A stretch of DNA of 64,000 nt from Callorhinus ursinus (taxonomy: Eukaryota > Chordata > Mammalia > Carnivora > Otariidae). Every line of letters begins with the position of its first letter. Positions within the stretch are counted from its first letter, which is position 1. Positions 21,081-31,759 of this stretch are shown here, one piece after another. Made by a program: the position numbers and the translations under genes. Under the pieces are notes generated by a model. The model saw only the letters and a list, made by a program, of their open reading frames with translations. It did no database searches and was not told where the DNA came from. The stretch covers positions 2,357,138-2,421,137 of the forward strand of contig NW_020312904.1 of the NCBI RefSeq assembly GCF_003265705.1, written 5' to 3'.

Positions 21081-21544
21081 GTGGCTTCCACTGACCAGCT
21101 TTGGTACAATATCAACATCAAAGCAAATTGTCATAGTGACATATTATAATCCTTTGACTAGCACTGAAACTTCTGAGCCTATATAATAAGTATATAACAA
21201 GTATATATCAGTATCTACAATGATATTATTTAATGAATTAACTAATAAGGATAAGAGAAGTGTGTTTCTTACAGAAGTTTGCCAAATAATAATAAATGTA
21301 GAAAGAATGGAATGATAAAATTAGAAAATCACCCTTCACCAGCCTACATAATAATAAGTAATTCAATCAAGAAACATCAATGCAATGCCAAAGCTTATGG
21401 TGAAAGCGGATTGGGGAAATGGTATTCCATATAGTCTCATAGTATCTCTCCCACAGAATGCTTATAAATTGCAACAACAAACAGTAACCTTACAGAAAAG
21501 GAACCTGGCAGACCATGTCCTAATCAGAAAATTGTGACAGATTA
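21081..21544 (+). repeat. AT-rich probable L1 3'-UTR remnant
   Basis: Very AT-rich unique-looking DNA between two L1 segments of the same orientation, interrupted by an LTR just downstream. AAAAGGAACCTGGCAGACC near 21495 is like old L1 3'-UTR text. Family call tentative. Confidence 0.35.
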
Positions 21545-22045
21545 TGTTTTCCAAAGATGCTTCCAACAATATGTCCTGTCCCACATGCTCTTCTTATATG
21601 ACCTTGACATCCTTCTCAATCGGTGATGAGGTCTATCCCTCCCCACCTTTGAACATGGATGGGTTCTGTGTGACTACCTTGACCAACAGAGTATGATGGA
21701 AATGACACCTGAGGCAAGGTCATAAAAAGGTCACACATTTCCACCTTGTTTTCTTAGAAAATGCTCTCTGGGGAAGTCAGCCACCACGTCAGGAGTCCAA
21801 CAACCTTGGAATGGCACGCTCTGGGAAAGCCCATACTGGCCTGTGTGGAAAGGACCGAAGACTACAGATGAAGAGAGATAAAAACCTCCAGCCACCACCT
21901 CACTGCCACCATATAAAAGACTCCAGATCTGACCCGCTGGTGAGTCTTTTCTGAATTCCTGATATACAGAAAGTTTATTAAGTGGTTGTTTTATGCTGTG
22001 AAGCACTGGAGGGGTTTGTTACACAGTAGTAGCTAAGTGGAATGG
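21545..22045 (+). mobile_element. MLT1-type MaLR LTR
   Basis: AACATGGATGGGTTCTGTGTG, ACCAACAGAGTATGATGG, GGTCATAAAAAGGTCACAC, GGAATGGCACGCTCTGGG, CCAGCCACCACCTCACTGCC, TAAGTGGTTGTTTTATGCTG and TTTGTTACACAGTAGTAGC follow the order of older MLT1 LTRs. It seems to be nested between L1 3'-UTR pieces. Confidence 0.7.
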
Positions 22046-22099
22046 TGATGAGAGAGATTATGGTAGAAATCACCCTCACATGGCACCTGATAGGATGGA

Positions 22100-22465
22100 G
22101 TGAGGGGTGCACAACATCGCATATGTGATACCTGGCCAGAGATACACAACTGGTGTCTAAGCATGGGGAAGTATCAGACAATCCCAAATTAACAAACATT
22201 CCATGAAATAACTGGCTTGTAATCTGAAAAAAAAAACATCAAGGTCATGAAAGTCAAGGAAAGAGTGAAGAACTGTCCCAGAAAGGTTCTGAAGAGACAT
22301 GACAAGAGGCTGCCATGCATGGTGCTGGATTGGGTTCTTTTGTCATTGAAGGACATCACTCAGACAATTGCAGAAACTTGAATAGGGTCTCTAAGAGAAG
22401 GGGACTATTGTTGCAACTTTTTTGGTAAGTCTGAAATTGTTTCAAAAGAAAAAAGAAAAGAAATG
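22100..22465 (+). repeat. L1 3'-UTR fragment (old L1M type)
   Basis: GACAATCCCAAATTAACAAAC, ACATTCCATGAAATAACTGG, GTCATGAAAGTCAAGGAAAG, AAGAGACATGACAAGAGG, TGGTGCTGGATTGGGTTC and TGCAACTTTTTTGGTAAGTC followed by an A-rich end match old L1M 3'-UTRs. Confidence 0.75.
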
Positions 22466-22639
22466 GCCTTCCTTGTGCTAAACTCTGATGAAAGGGCTTG
22501 TGTGTGCACAAGGCTCAGAAAGGAAGGTCATTTCCACTTCATTCAGGCTTTCTTCTCCCAGCCCTGGGGATTCATCTGGCAACAAGCCTCCATTTAGACA
22601 CCTGGACCAAGGAAACGCTACAGCCCCATTAGGAAGCTG

Positions 22640-22885
22640 ACTTGGCCACAGAGGTCACAGGTGAGTAATCAGGGAAGAAGGTATTTGGGGGGAAAGGAGC
22701 CTCCTGAGGTCATCATTTTGCATATGGTTGTTAATAATGCAACACCGAGTCTATTAAACAGAGCAAAAGGTAACTTCGGCCTGTGGGAAAGGACCATTAT
22801 GCAAATTCAGGCAGAAGCAAGCTTTTTAAAATGCACATATTTAACTAAAGCATTCAGTTTTGGTCATTAGTTTCTTTTAAAAATG
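22640..22885. promoter_or_regulatory. Enhancer-like block with octamer motif
   Basis: Contains CATTTTGCATATGG, GTTAATAATGC, TATTAAACAGAGCAAAAGG, a perfect octamer ATGCAAAT at 22799-22806 and TTTAACTAAAGCATTCAG. No transposon origin seen. Candidate POU/SOX-type element, inferred. Confidence 0.4.
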
Positions 22886-22934
22886 TTCCCAGGGAAGCAT
22901 TGTTTCCACCAACTGCCATTGTACAGAGAGCTAA

Positions 22935-23044
22935 AGATTTGGAATCAAATGAACCAGGGCACCAGCTCCATATTGTTGCTTTATCTACTGTGGGCGTTGA
23001 GGATGCTACTTAAAGTCTCTGAGGCCCAGTGTCCTCACCAGTTG
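22935..23044 (+). repeat. MIR SINE fragment
   Basis: TTTGGAATCAAATGAACCAG, CAGCTCCATATTG and CTTAAAGTCTCTGAGGCCC plus TCCTCACCAG follow the sense MIR (TTGGAGTCAGA...CCAGCTCTGCC...CTTAACCTCTCTGAGCCTCAG). A T-rich GTTTT run (23045-23071) follows it. Confidence 0.6.
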
Positions 23045-23074
23045 GTTTTTTTGTTTTGTTTTGTTTTTTTTCCT

Positions 23075-23535
23075 TAAACCCTTTTCAGACCTAATTAAGG
23101 GTCTGGAATTCTGAATTAGTGCAGAATCTTCAGGGTGGTGCTGAAGCTCATTGTTGCCAGAGCCGCATTAATGTGCCCTCTCTGAGGTGCGTCTCTGGGA
23201 TCCACCTGTACTATCCTATCTGTGGGTGGCAGAATGTCTGCTCCGCAGCCATGGAAACAGCTCTCAGAAAAGCAATTAGTGCACAGGTGTGTACTTTAGA
23301 TCTGCGATATTTTGAATTTATTTATAACTGTAAAAGCAATTAGTCTACATAATGAACTAATCACTTACTGGAATTCGGAGTTCTTTTGGATCTCCATGTA
23401 ACACACATGTACGGAGCAAAATTTAGTTTTCTAAATGCTGATAATTAAATCAACTCCAATTTCATTGCAATTAGATTGAGCACAACTATCAAAGTAGATT
23501 TCAAAATTGCCTTGTGGGGTTTTTTTTCCTCCCTC
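23075..23535. promoter_or_regulatory. Homeodomain-site-rich enhancer-like block
   Basis: Three exact GCAATTAG words (23272-23279, 23336-23343, 23467-23474), the first two inside a 13-base direct repeat AAAAGCAATTAGT spaced 64 bases apart. Also CCTAATTAAGG (from 23090), CGCATTAATGTG, GAACTAATCAC and CTGATAATTAAATC. No repeat origin is visible. This density suggests a LIM/NK/Msx-type homeodomain-bound enhancer; binding and conservation are unproven. Confidence 0.5.
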
Positions 23536-23604
23536 CTACCTGCTGGTTAAAAAAGGGAAGTTAAGTGAGAATATACTAAGGTAAACAATATTTCTTTGGA
23601 GAAC

Positions 23605-23890
23605 TTGCCACGGGAACGTGTGTTATCCCCATTTTACAGACAGTGATTTATTTCAAAAAGGTTCAGGCTAACTTCAACTTTTTTTTAAGAGAGAGAGAGC
23701 ACGGGGGAAAGGGCAGAGGGAGACAGAGAGAGAGAATCCTAAGCAGGCTCCATGCCCAGCGCAGGGCCCAATGCAGGGCTTGATTTCAGGACCCTGAGAC
23801 TGTGACCCAAGCCAAAAGCAAGAGTCAGATGCTTAACCAACTGAGCCACCCAAGAGCCTTAAGGCTAACTTCAAAAATTACTGAGCTTCT
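23605..23890 (-). repeat. MIR fragment split by a SINE
   Basis: GTTATCCCCATTTTACAGAC then AAAAAGGTTCAGGCTAACTTC reads as the reverse MIR 3' half. CanSINE 3 interrupts it. Confidence 0.45.
23678..23861 (-). mobile_element. CanSINE 3, reverse
   Basis: Tail side AAGAGAGAGAGAGC, then AGCAGGCTCCATGCCCAGC, GGGCTTGATTTCAGGACCC, ACTGTGACCCAAGCC and AACCAACTGAGCCACCC. A 13-bp target duplication starting AGGCTAACTTC lies at 23665-23677 and 23862-23874. It is more diverged than copies 4 and 5, so probably older. Confidence 0.9.
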
Positions 23891-24005
23891 CTTGTGCACT
23901 AGGAAATTTGTAGCATATTATCTCATTTAATTCATATGACAACCCAAATCTGTAATTAACATACATTTACGGATAAAGAAACTCGGGCCCAAGAAGGAAG
24001 TAAAA
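23891..24005 (-). repeat. MIR SINE fragment
   Basis: TATTATCTCATTTAATTC, CATATGACAACCC and TTTACGGATAAAGAAACTCG are the reverse MIR 3' half (TTAACTCATTTAATCCTCACAACAACCC...TTACAGATGAGGAAACTG). Confidence 0.65.
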
Positions 24006-24039
24006 GCTAACAAAAAATAGTTACTGGTCACCAAATGAG

Positions 24040-24215
24040 TGTCCATTATTCTTTAACATCTGTAACAATTCTAGGCAGGAGAAATTATTTACCTTTCTCA
24101 GATGAGAAACCAGAAGGCCAGAGATACTAAGTAACTCATCCAGATTTATCCATAATAACTGGTAGATCTGGGTTTTAACCCGAACCTGACTGGGTCCAAA
24201 GTCCGGAATCTTCGC
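24040..24215 (-). repeat. MIR SINE
   Basis: TTTCTCAGATGAGAAACC, AGATACTAAGTAACTCATCC and GGTAGATCTGGGTTTTAACC follow the reverse MIR consensus. It lies head to tail with the previous MIR. Confidence 0.65.
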
Positions 24216-24374
24216 AGGATGCTCCAGCGAATCCAGGCTGCCCCGGGAAGCTGGCCATTCCATATGTCCACCGGGGGATCTCAGACTCCTCTGCCAGGAT
24301 CCAGCTCCCAACAGCTCCCCCTTTTACCCCTTCACTCAGGGAAAAATGTATAACCTCCTGCGCCACTGGACCTA

Positions 24375-26697
24375 GAGGTGAGGCAGATACCGTCCTTGCT
24401 TGCCATTCCTGCTTCCTCCTGCCACTCTCCCTCCCTTCTCCATCTAATGCACCAGTGGACTTCATGCACCAGACTCTCCCACCTGCCACCTCTCCTTGTT
24501 CCTTATCTATTTGTGCTCCAATTACTGCCCCTTCCTCCTCAAAGACCTTGGCTCCTGTCTCAGTGTCTGCCCAGCTGATATCTCACTATTCAGCCATGAC
24601 CATTCCCTTGAACATATACCCTCAACTCCCATGTCCCTCTTCCCCTTTACCTTAGTCAGTTGGGCCAAACACCACACCTCTGGTCACGTCTGACCACCTA
24701 CCTACTCACACCTGCACCTGCTCAGTTAGTGTGGCTGGAACAAAATGCATAACCATGTTAACAGGTCTCACGTTCGATTCTGGACCCTAACTTTAAATGG
24801 GCTCTTAACACTGTGCGCCAATTTCGACCACATTTGCTGTGTTCACTCTCTCCTACTTTCCTAGACCATGGTTTTTACCTCCTCCTTTCTTCTCAAACCC
24901 CCAGTAGCTCCTCTAGTCATCCCTCTCACTGGATGGCCTCGCTTTGTGTCTCCCTGAGGAATCAGACACACTCAGAAAAGACCTGCCATAAGCCCTGCCT
25001 CCAAAGCCAAACACCCCCTTTATCCATGGCTGGGCCTTCTCTCTTGTGCATGCATGTTCCTTGCCCCTGGCTATGGCAACATCTCCACCTGCCCGTTAGA
25101 ATCTGTACACCCATGTACCTAAAAAGATGCAACTCCAACTCCTCTTTGCTCTTTACTCCCGGATCATCATTTTTCCTTGTCCTACTGGGCGTAGATCATT
25201 TCCACCCGCGTAGAAACATGCTACTGTTTCTCCCATTTAAAAGTTTCTCTCGACTCCACTTCCTCTCCAGCATCAGCCCCTTTGCCGTTCAACACCTTGT
25301 TAGAGCATCCCTACTTGCTGCCTATACTTTCCCTCCTCCCACTTTCTCCGCTGAGCACTCTCCCAGCAAGGCTTTCACCACTCCCACCGCTGCAACACAG
25401 TAACCTTCATCCGGGTCCCCAGCGACCTCCACGTGGCTACGCCCGACAGGCAGTTCTCGGTCCTCATGACCTGTCCCCTCAGCAGCATCCGCAATGCCGG
25501 TCACTCATGTCTCCTTCGCTCACTCTCCTCTCTGGGCTCCTGGGGGTCCACAATCACCTCACTTCCCTTCCATTTCTCTGGTCCCCGCTACTCCTTTGCT
25601 GCTTCCCCTCCTCCTCCTGAGCTCTCAGTCCTGGGATGCCTACAGCTCGGTCCCTGGATCTCTCCTCTTCTCTGTCTACACTCAGTACTTGGGTGATCCC
25701 ATCCAGTCCCACGGCTTTACCTCCTATCTACATGCTCGTGAGTGCAGACGTGTTTGCTTAGCTTTGTGCATCCAGCTGCCTACTCGCCATGCCATAATTT
25801 GGCATATACTCAGTGCCATTTGTCCAAACCCCGATACCTAGCACCCTCAATTCGGCTTCTCCCATGGGTTCTCCCATCTCAATAAATGGTCATTCCATTC
25901 TCCCAGTCTCTTGTGCTAAAATACTTAGACACATCCTTTACTCCTCTCCATCTTTCAAACTCCATCTTAAATCTATCATCCAATCCTGTTGACTCTAACC
26001 TCGCCACAAAACACCAGGAATCCATCCACCTCTCACCACTGTACCACTCAAGCCATGCCCACATCCTGCTGGGATTTTCGCAATGCCCAGCTAACAGGTC
26101 CCTTTTAACTTATTTTTATCCATAATCAGAGTGTGCCTTTAAAAAGGTTAAGTTACATGACATCATTCTTCTGCTCAAAGCCATCAGTGGTTACAAAAGC
26201 ACTCGGTGTGAACCCTAAACCCCTTGCTCCTCCTCAAAATGCCCCATGGGACCTGGTCCCTCACCACCTCTCCAACCTCAGCTCCTCCTACTTTTCCCCT
26301 TGCCCACTCAATCTAGTCATACTGATCTCCCTGGTGTGTCTCAAACCCATAGGCACACAACTACCTCAGGACCTTTGCACTTGCTCCTCCCTCTGCCTGG
26401 AATACTTCTCCCCCAAATATCCCCCAGCCTCACTCCCTCATTGCCTTGAGGTCTTTACTCACAGACCACTCTTCAGAGAGGCCATCCCAGCCACCCCACC
26501 TAAGAGTCACCTGACTCCTGTCCCCCTTCCTCACTTTGGCCTTCTCCTCAATAGATCTCAACCTCCTTCTATAGATGTGATTCCTTTACTAGACTGTAAA
26601 TCTCATGAGGGCAGGGATGTGTGTCTGTTTTCTCCACTGCTCAGGTCCAGCGTCCAGCACACAGTAGGTGCTCAGTAAGTGTTGAATGAGTAATCTC
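24375..26697 (+). mobile_element. Long L2 LINE relic (about 2.3 kb)
   Basis: The 3' end is diagnostic: CAGGACCTTTGCACTTGC, CTCCCTCTGCCTGGAATAC, CAGAGAGGCCATCCCAGCC, CTAGACTGTAAATCTCATGAG, GGCAGGGATGTGTGTCTG and ACAGTAGGTGCTCAGTAAG ending in GAATGAG. Upstream, translation near 25640-25740 gives GSLLFSVYTQYLGDPIQSHG, close to the L2 reverse transcriptase. Later text (CACATCCTGCTGGG, GACATCATTCTTCTGCTC, GGGACCTGGTCCCTCACC) keeps the order. Frames are interrupted by stops and shifts, so no active protein remains. The 5' limit is uncertain. Confidence 0.85.
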
Positions 26698-26719
26698 CTC
26701 CCTTTGTGCCTATATCACA

Positions 26720-26880
26720 AGCACCTGCTTATAACTGGTTTAGAGCATTTATCATATTTTATTGAAACTATTGGCTGATATGTCCATGTCACCCATGTGT
26801 TCTTCAACTGGGCAGCGGGTTGGCCAGGTGACCAGGCAGAGGAAGGACGCAGCAAATATATGTTAAATAAAAGAACTAGT
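26720..26880 (+). repeat. L2 3'-end fragment
   Basis: GAGCATTTATCATATTTTATTG, ATATGTCCATGTCACCC and AGCAAATATATGTTAAATAAAAG match an L2 3' tail lying just beyond the larger L2. Confidence 0.5.
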
Positions 26881-27689
26881 GCTGAAAACTGCCGTGTAAC
26901 TGACCATCACTAACACATGCCCAAGACACTGATTTCTTGTACTTCTCAGGCTTTAGTGTAGAGGTCTGGCATGGAAGGCTGTGTCTCCACATTGGTACAA
27001 AATATGTGGTAGAGAACCCGCTCACCTTCTGTGTCAACCCACCCCTACGCCTCCCCCATCTCAGTATCTGCACACCAGGGTCTCGCCGCCCAAGATATCC
27101 CCCCATGGCCCCCCAATCCAGCCCTCCCTCCTGTGATCACAATACCTCCCCAGACATAATGAACGCTGGAGTTTTGATGTCTCCTTTTCAGAGACATCAT
27201 CCAGACCTCTTCCCCCCGCTTTGAGTAGTCTTGGCACGTCGTGATAGGGCAGAATCTTTAAACTGCTCTGCACAGTCCCATGTGGATCTAGGAGCTCCAA
27301 CATCTTGGATCGAATTCATCATTGAAGTGGTGACATCCTGTCCAGGACTGTCATCAGCAGGTGCAAAGGAGACAAGAACTAGTGGTGCATAAAGCCTACA
27401 GGTACAGAGGTAAAGACAATGGATGCGTCTCCAGCCCGCCGCCGAGGCTGAGGGCAGCTTAGGCTGACTGCCGGCCTCAGGATGTCAGCACAGGTGTTAC
27501 CATCATAAGGACTTCCGACTGCAGGACTTCCCAAACAAGGGGGAAGGCAGACAAAACAGGAAACATTCAAGATCCTTTATTTTTCATCTAGGTGCCCTGG
27601 ATTCCATCATTTCTGTCTTCTTACTCAACAGATGTTTGTATTGATAAGAAAAGTGATAAAAAAAGGTCCCATAAATAATAGTTGACGCT
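26881..27689. other. Unique sequence
   Basis: No gene or repeat recognised. Frames of 60-95 codons show no domain. Confidence 0.4.
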
Positions 27690-27905
27690 TGTGTAATTTT
27701 TTTTCACTGTCAAGGCAATTTTACATTCATTTTCCTATTGACCTCTCGTGACACGCCTGTGGGACAGGCATTGGGACAGGCATGTCCTTATTTCCATCGC
27801 ACAGAGACATCAGGGGATCTGCCCCAAATCACCCAGCCAGCAGTTTGTTAACTGGGATTAGGACCCCAGATTCCTGACACCAACCAGCACTCGTTACCCT
27901 GCTGC
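27690..27905 (-). repeat. MIR SINE
   Basis: TTTACATTCATTTTCCTATTG, GACCTCTCGTGACACGCC, TTATTTCCATCGCACAGAG, CAAATCACCCAGCCAGCAG and GGGATTAGGACCCCAG follow the reverse MIR consensus. A short local duplication (GGGACAGGCATTGGGACAGG) sits inside. Confidence 0.65.
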
Positions 27906-28029
27906 CCATGGAGGGCGCATCTCCATTCTGCCCCCTCTAGAAGACACAGGGTGTCCGCCACCGCCAGATGCCGGCTCTGTCCCGGGGAACCACTGACAGC
28001 CCTGGGCAGCAGCTGCAGGCCAACGTGCA

Positions 28030-28385
28030 GGCTCTTTACGTTGATCCCCTTGATTTTACAAGTTACTCCATTAAAAGGAAAGGTTCAATAAATGCTGCGC
28101 TTTGAGTCAATGTAGCCCATCTTTCTTCCCCCCGGCACTCAGGCTTGCTGCTTGCCCCGTGAGCGCACTAAACGCCTTTATGCCTTCATAATCACCTTGC
28201 ACCGTGCTCTACGCTCACCTCGTTATTTAAACTCCAATAAAAGGTAAAATAAAAAAAAGTTAATGGTCTAAAACTTGCTTTTTTGAACAACCAAAGAAGA
28301 CATTTTACTCATAAATGTAAGTGAGGAAACGGGATTCTATTTCTGTGGTTATGAGACAAATAAATATCTTCCCAAGGCCCCACAG
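28030..28385. promoter_or_regulatory. Enhancer-like block with HOX/CDX-type words
   Basis: CCTTGATTTTACAAG, CCATTAAAAGG, TTCAATAAATGC, CCTTTATGCCTTCATAATC, CGTTATTTAAACTCC, CCAATAAAAGG and GGTTATGAGACAAATAAATA occur within 350 bases. TTTATTG/CAATAAA is the posterior HOX/CDX type. No repeat origin seen. Function inferred. Confidence 0.4.
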
Positions 28386-28574
28386 CCGTGTGGGGACAAC
28401 CCACCCAGCACTAGTGTGTGCTCACGGCGGTGGTGCTCAGGACTCCAGAGCTCTGTACACCCCTGGGAGGCTGTTTGTCAGAGGGGGAGGCGGACATAAT
28501 GAGGAAGGTGGTTGCTTTGACAGCCCACCTCCTGCCCTTGGGAACAAGGCATAACAACCGCTCATTCTCCGATC

Positions 28575-28830
28575 AGCGAGCCCCACCAGGCCCTGGGGAA
28601 GGAAACACAGAACAAGACACAGTTCCCACCCTCTGGAATCCCACAGGAGAGGACACGGGAAAGCCATGAAGATAGAGCACCACTAGCTACTACTGAGGAA
28701 AGATGCTCGGTGAGTAGCACCACTAGCTACTACAGAGGAAAGGATTTGCCAGGTGAAGAAAACAAGGGAATCCTAGGCCCAGGGAAGAGTGTGAGCAAGA
28801 CCAGACAAAGCAAGAAAGCTCAGCAGGTCA
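28575..28830 (-). repeat. Probable L2 fragment, reverse, with local duplication
   Basis: CCCTGGGGAAGGAAACACAG, AACAAGACACAGTTCCCACC and CTCTGGAATCCCACAGGAG resemble reverse L2 (ACATGGTCCCTGCCCTCATGGAGC). A 28-base segment starting AGCACCACTAGCTACTAC is duplicated at 28676 and 28716. Confidence 0.45.
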
Positions 28831-29574
28831 GAGTCCCAGAGCAGCACACGGCTGACACAGGAGTGCTAACGGGACCAACCCAAGGGAGACTGGACGGGTG
28901 GGTGGCTGGCATGAGAGCCTCAGACCCTGGCGGGAGCACGGACGCTCCTCCACTGTGAAAGGCACTCTGATCAAAGCCCACATGCTCCCTCCCACCTCTC
29001 TCCCATCAAGCAGAACGGATGCAGTTGGGCAGAGAGAGAGACAGAGAGGTGACTTCTTGCTCCCCACACAGGATCCCCCAGGACCACAGCTCTTGCAGCA
29101 TCACAAAGCTGGCTCCGTGCAGAGGCGGGAGGGAGAAGTAGGGCTGTCCAGAGGCAGGCGAGGGCCTGAATACCTCCCTCCACAGGGAGGCCTGGGTTCT
29201 GCCTTCCTCCTCTCCAGCACCTGTGCCATCCAAGCATGCCCTCTCTGTCACGGAGCCTGGCTGCACAGCCTGGGTGGGGAGAGGGGGCGATAAGTTTCTT
29301 AGCAGCTGGCAGATCATGGTCGATTCTAAGAAAATCTGCAAGTACATTTAACAAAATATGCTGATTCAGACCTTGAGCAAGCCCGTGCAGGGTCTCCCAG
29401 AAGAGTGCACTCTGCCTCTAGGGGACCTCGGCCTACAGAGAGGACAGACCAAGAACACAAGTGACCATGAGCTACTCGGATGTGCCCCCATGCCTTCACT
29501 GCTCGGCCTGGATGGAGCCAAGTCATCGCCTACTCTTGAAGAGCATCTCCCATCAACCTTTCTTGGCATCCAAG
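28831..29574. other. Unique sequence
   Basis: No gene or clear repeat. Frames up to 131 codons lack domains. Confidence 0.4.
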
Positions 29575-29995
29575 CATGTGATGCTTAATTGTGTGTGTCA
29601 GCTTGGCTGAACCAGGTATTTGGTCAAATATTAAGATGTATCTCTGAAGGTGGTTTTGTCTGAAGTTAACATTTAAATTGGTGGATGCTGAGTAAAGCAC
29701 ATGACCCAGATGACCCTCCATAACATGGGTGGGCCTCATCCAATCAGCTGAGGGCTAAATAGGACAATAGTGACCTCCCCCAGCAGACAGCCTTTGGACT
29801 TGAACTGCAATACTGGCTCTTCCCTGGGTCTCCAGCCTGCCCACTCTGCAGAATTTGGATTCACCAGCCTCCATAATCACATGCGCCAGTTCCTCGGAAT
29901 AAATCTCTCCTTCCCTCCATCTCTCCCTATATAAATATATATACACACACATGCACATCCCATTAGTTCTGTCCCTCTGGAGAACCCTGGAAGAA
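29575..29995 (+). mobile_element. Mammalian ERV LTR (class III-like)
   Basis: Diagnostic order: TAATTGTGTGTGTCAGCTTGG, TTGGTCAAATATTAAG, GGTGGATGCTGAGTAAAGC, GTGGGCCTCATCCAATCAGC, TGGGTCTCCAGCCTGCCC, CAGCCTCCATAATCACATG, GGAATAAATCTCTCC (polyadenylation signal), an AT/CA stretch and TCTGGAGAACCCTGG. Orientation is set by AATAAA near the 3' side. Subfamily not named. Confidence 0.8.
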
Positions 29996-30159
29996 AAAAC
30001 ATTGCACTAAGCCCCCAGCATCTCCTCTGGCGGCCCTTTCCCGACTGTCCCCACTGAGATACAGCTCCTGTCCATGTGCAGAAAGTCCTTACTCGGGATT
30101 AGGGTCCACTGGAAGGGTCCCGCCATAGGGGTGCCTGGGCTCTGAGGTGCTATGGAGCC
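29996..30159. other. Unique sequence
   Basis: No repeat or gene recognised between two LTRs. Confidence 0.35.
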
Positions 30160-30605
30160 TCTGGATATGGCTCTTCCAGAGCTTTTGGGGACCCCTGTGG
30201 GTACACTGTATTTTCCAAGTATTCTCTGTCCCCCCTGTCACCATGTGATCTTCCGTGTGTCCCTTAGAGGGTGTGCGGGGGGTTTTCCACCCCCTCCCAT
30301 GGACCATGTGACTTGCTTTAGCCAATCAAGTGTGAGCAGGATACCCATGCTTTAAGGGCATGGCATGTTTTCCTCAGCTCTGCCACTCTTTACCTTCAGT
30401 TTTAAGAATGGAAAACCCACATTCATAGCTCCTCCCTCTAACTGGTTCCCAGAATAATGAAGATACATGAAGGAGAGCCACAAACAATCCACAGTCAACA
30501 AATAACATGAAATAAACCTTTCTGTTGTGAGCTGAGCATTGGGGTTGTGCTGTTACTGAGGCATGACTTAGCAGGAGCTGAGTAAGGCAGGCTCCATCAC
30601 CCCAC
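30160..30605 (+). mobile_element. Older MLT1-type LTR
   Basis: GGACCATGTGACTTGCTTTAG, CCAATCAAGTGTGAGCAG, GCTTTAAGGGCATGGC, CTCTGCCACTCTTTACC, CATGAAATAAACCTTTC and CATTGGGGTTGTGCTGTTAC are in MLT1 order with the polyadenylation signal near the 3' end. Confidence 0.7.
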
Positions 30606-31759
30606 CCCACAACCTGACATCAACCCTGCACACCCTATCCCCACGCACAATTGGCCCCACTGGACCCACCCATCCATCAGGCCTCATTCTGCTTATGTAG
30701 ATATAAGTGACTTCTGTGTCCTCTAAGAGTGTAAGTCAGCGAATGCAAATGGAGAAGGATGAAGGAGGCCACCTGTCTCCACATTCAGGATTTCCTAGAA
30801 CTGCAGGAAACAGAGAGCACTTGGCGCCACAGCAGAAAGGCAAACGGGACCCTTGGGCATTCGGAACGTGGGAGGGAGGCACCATTAGACCTGCTTGCTC
30901 CTTCAACTACCCAGAAGCTCAACCAGCAATTGGAAAACTTAATTTAATGAAACCAAGTGAAGTGTCTGTATTTCCAAGCCCTAACCCACCAAAACCAGTT
31001 TCCATCCTCCCTGAAAAGAATGGGCTTAAAATGCCAAAAGGACCCTTACACTGTCTCACACGATGGCTCTCCTACGGGGGTAGATGAGCAGCATGAGGTG
31101 GCTGCCCCTCATGGGGCCCCGAGCAGCAATGAGAAGAGATACATGAGAGGTACGTCCAGCATGGGCAGGTCCTAAAAGCACAATCACCAAGTGGGGGGCA
31201 GCAGGGATGAAGAGACAGAATGCTGTGTGTAGCACCAAGCCCATCTCTGTAGAGTTAAAGTCATCCAATATTTTGTAGAGGTATTACCATGTGCAAAGAC
31301 ACACGCCAAATCTATTACAGTTCGTGCAGATGAGGCTCAGAGCCAGAATGCAGTGGAGATAGAGAAGGACAAAGAAGCATAGGGATAAAACGAGAGAAGG
31401 AAAATGCAATTATAACAAATATATAAAGAGAACAACCCTTCTCATAACAACTAAACATACCGAGTAAAATATTGCCCTAAAAATCACTTCTGAAATGCCT
31501 TGCTGAGTGGGCAAGAAAGAACAATCCGTCAGAGACCAAACAACATGTGAAACGGGAATGCTGGAGCCCACTTTGAGCCCAGCAACGTCTGCTAACCACC
31601 AAAGGTCACGATCTTCCAGTCTGATGGCTGCCCAGGCCTGGCTCTTTGCTGGGGATGAGGCGAGGCCAGCCCATGGAGGCCGGGGCAGGGAGGGAGTCTC
31701 AAAAGAGAGCCCCACAGGAACCTGGACCTCCAAGGGCCGCTCCTCTATACAATGGTGAC
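30606..31759. other. Unique sequence, partly old LINE 5' possible
   Basis: No gene supported. The text from about 31290 onward becomes A-rich and may be the 5' part of the L1/HAL1 that is clear after 31760. Confidence 0.35.

Noticed and set aside
24813..25403. 196-codon frame as a possible gene
   Set aside because: It lies inside the L2 relic, and neighbouring frames carry L2 reverse-transcriptase text.
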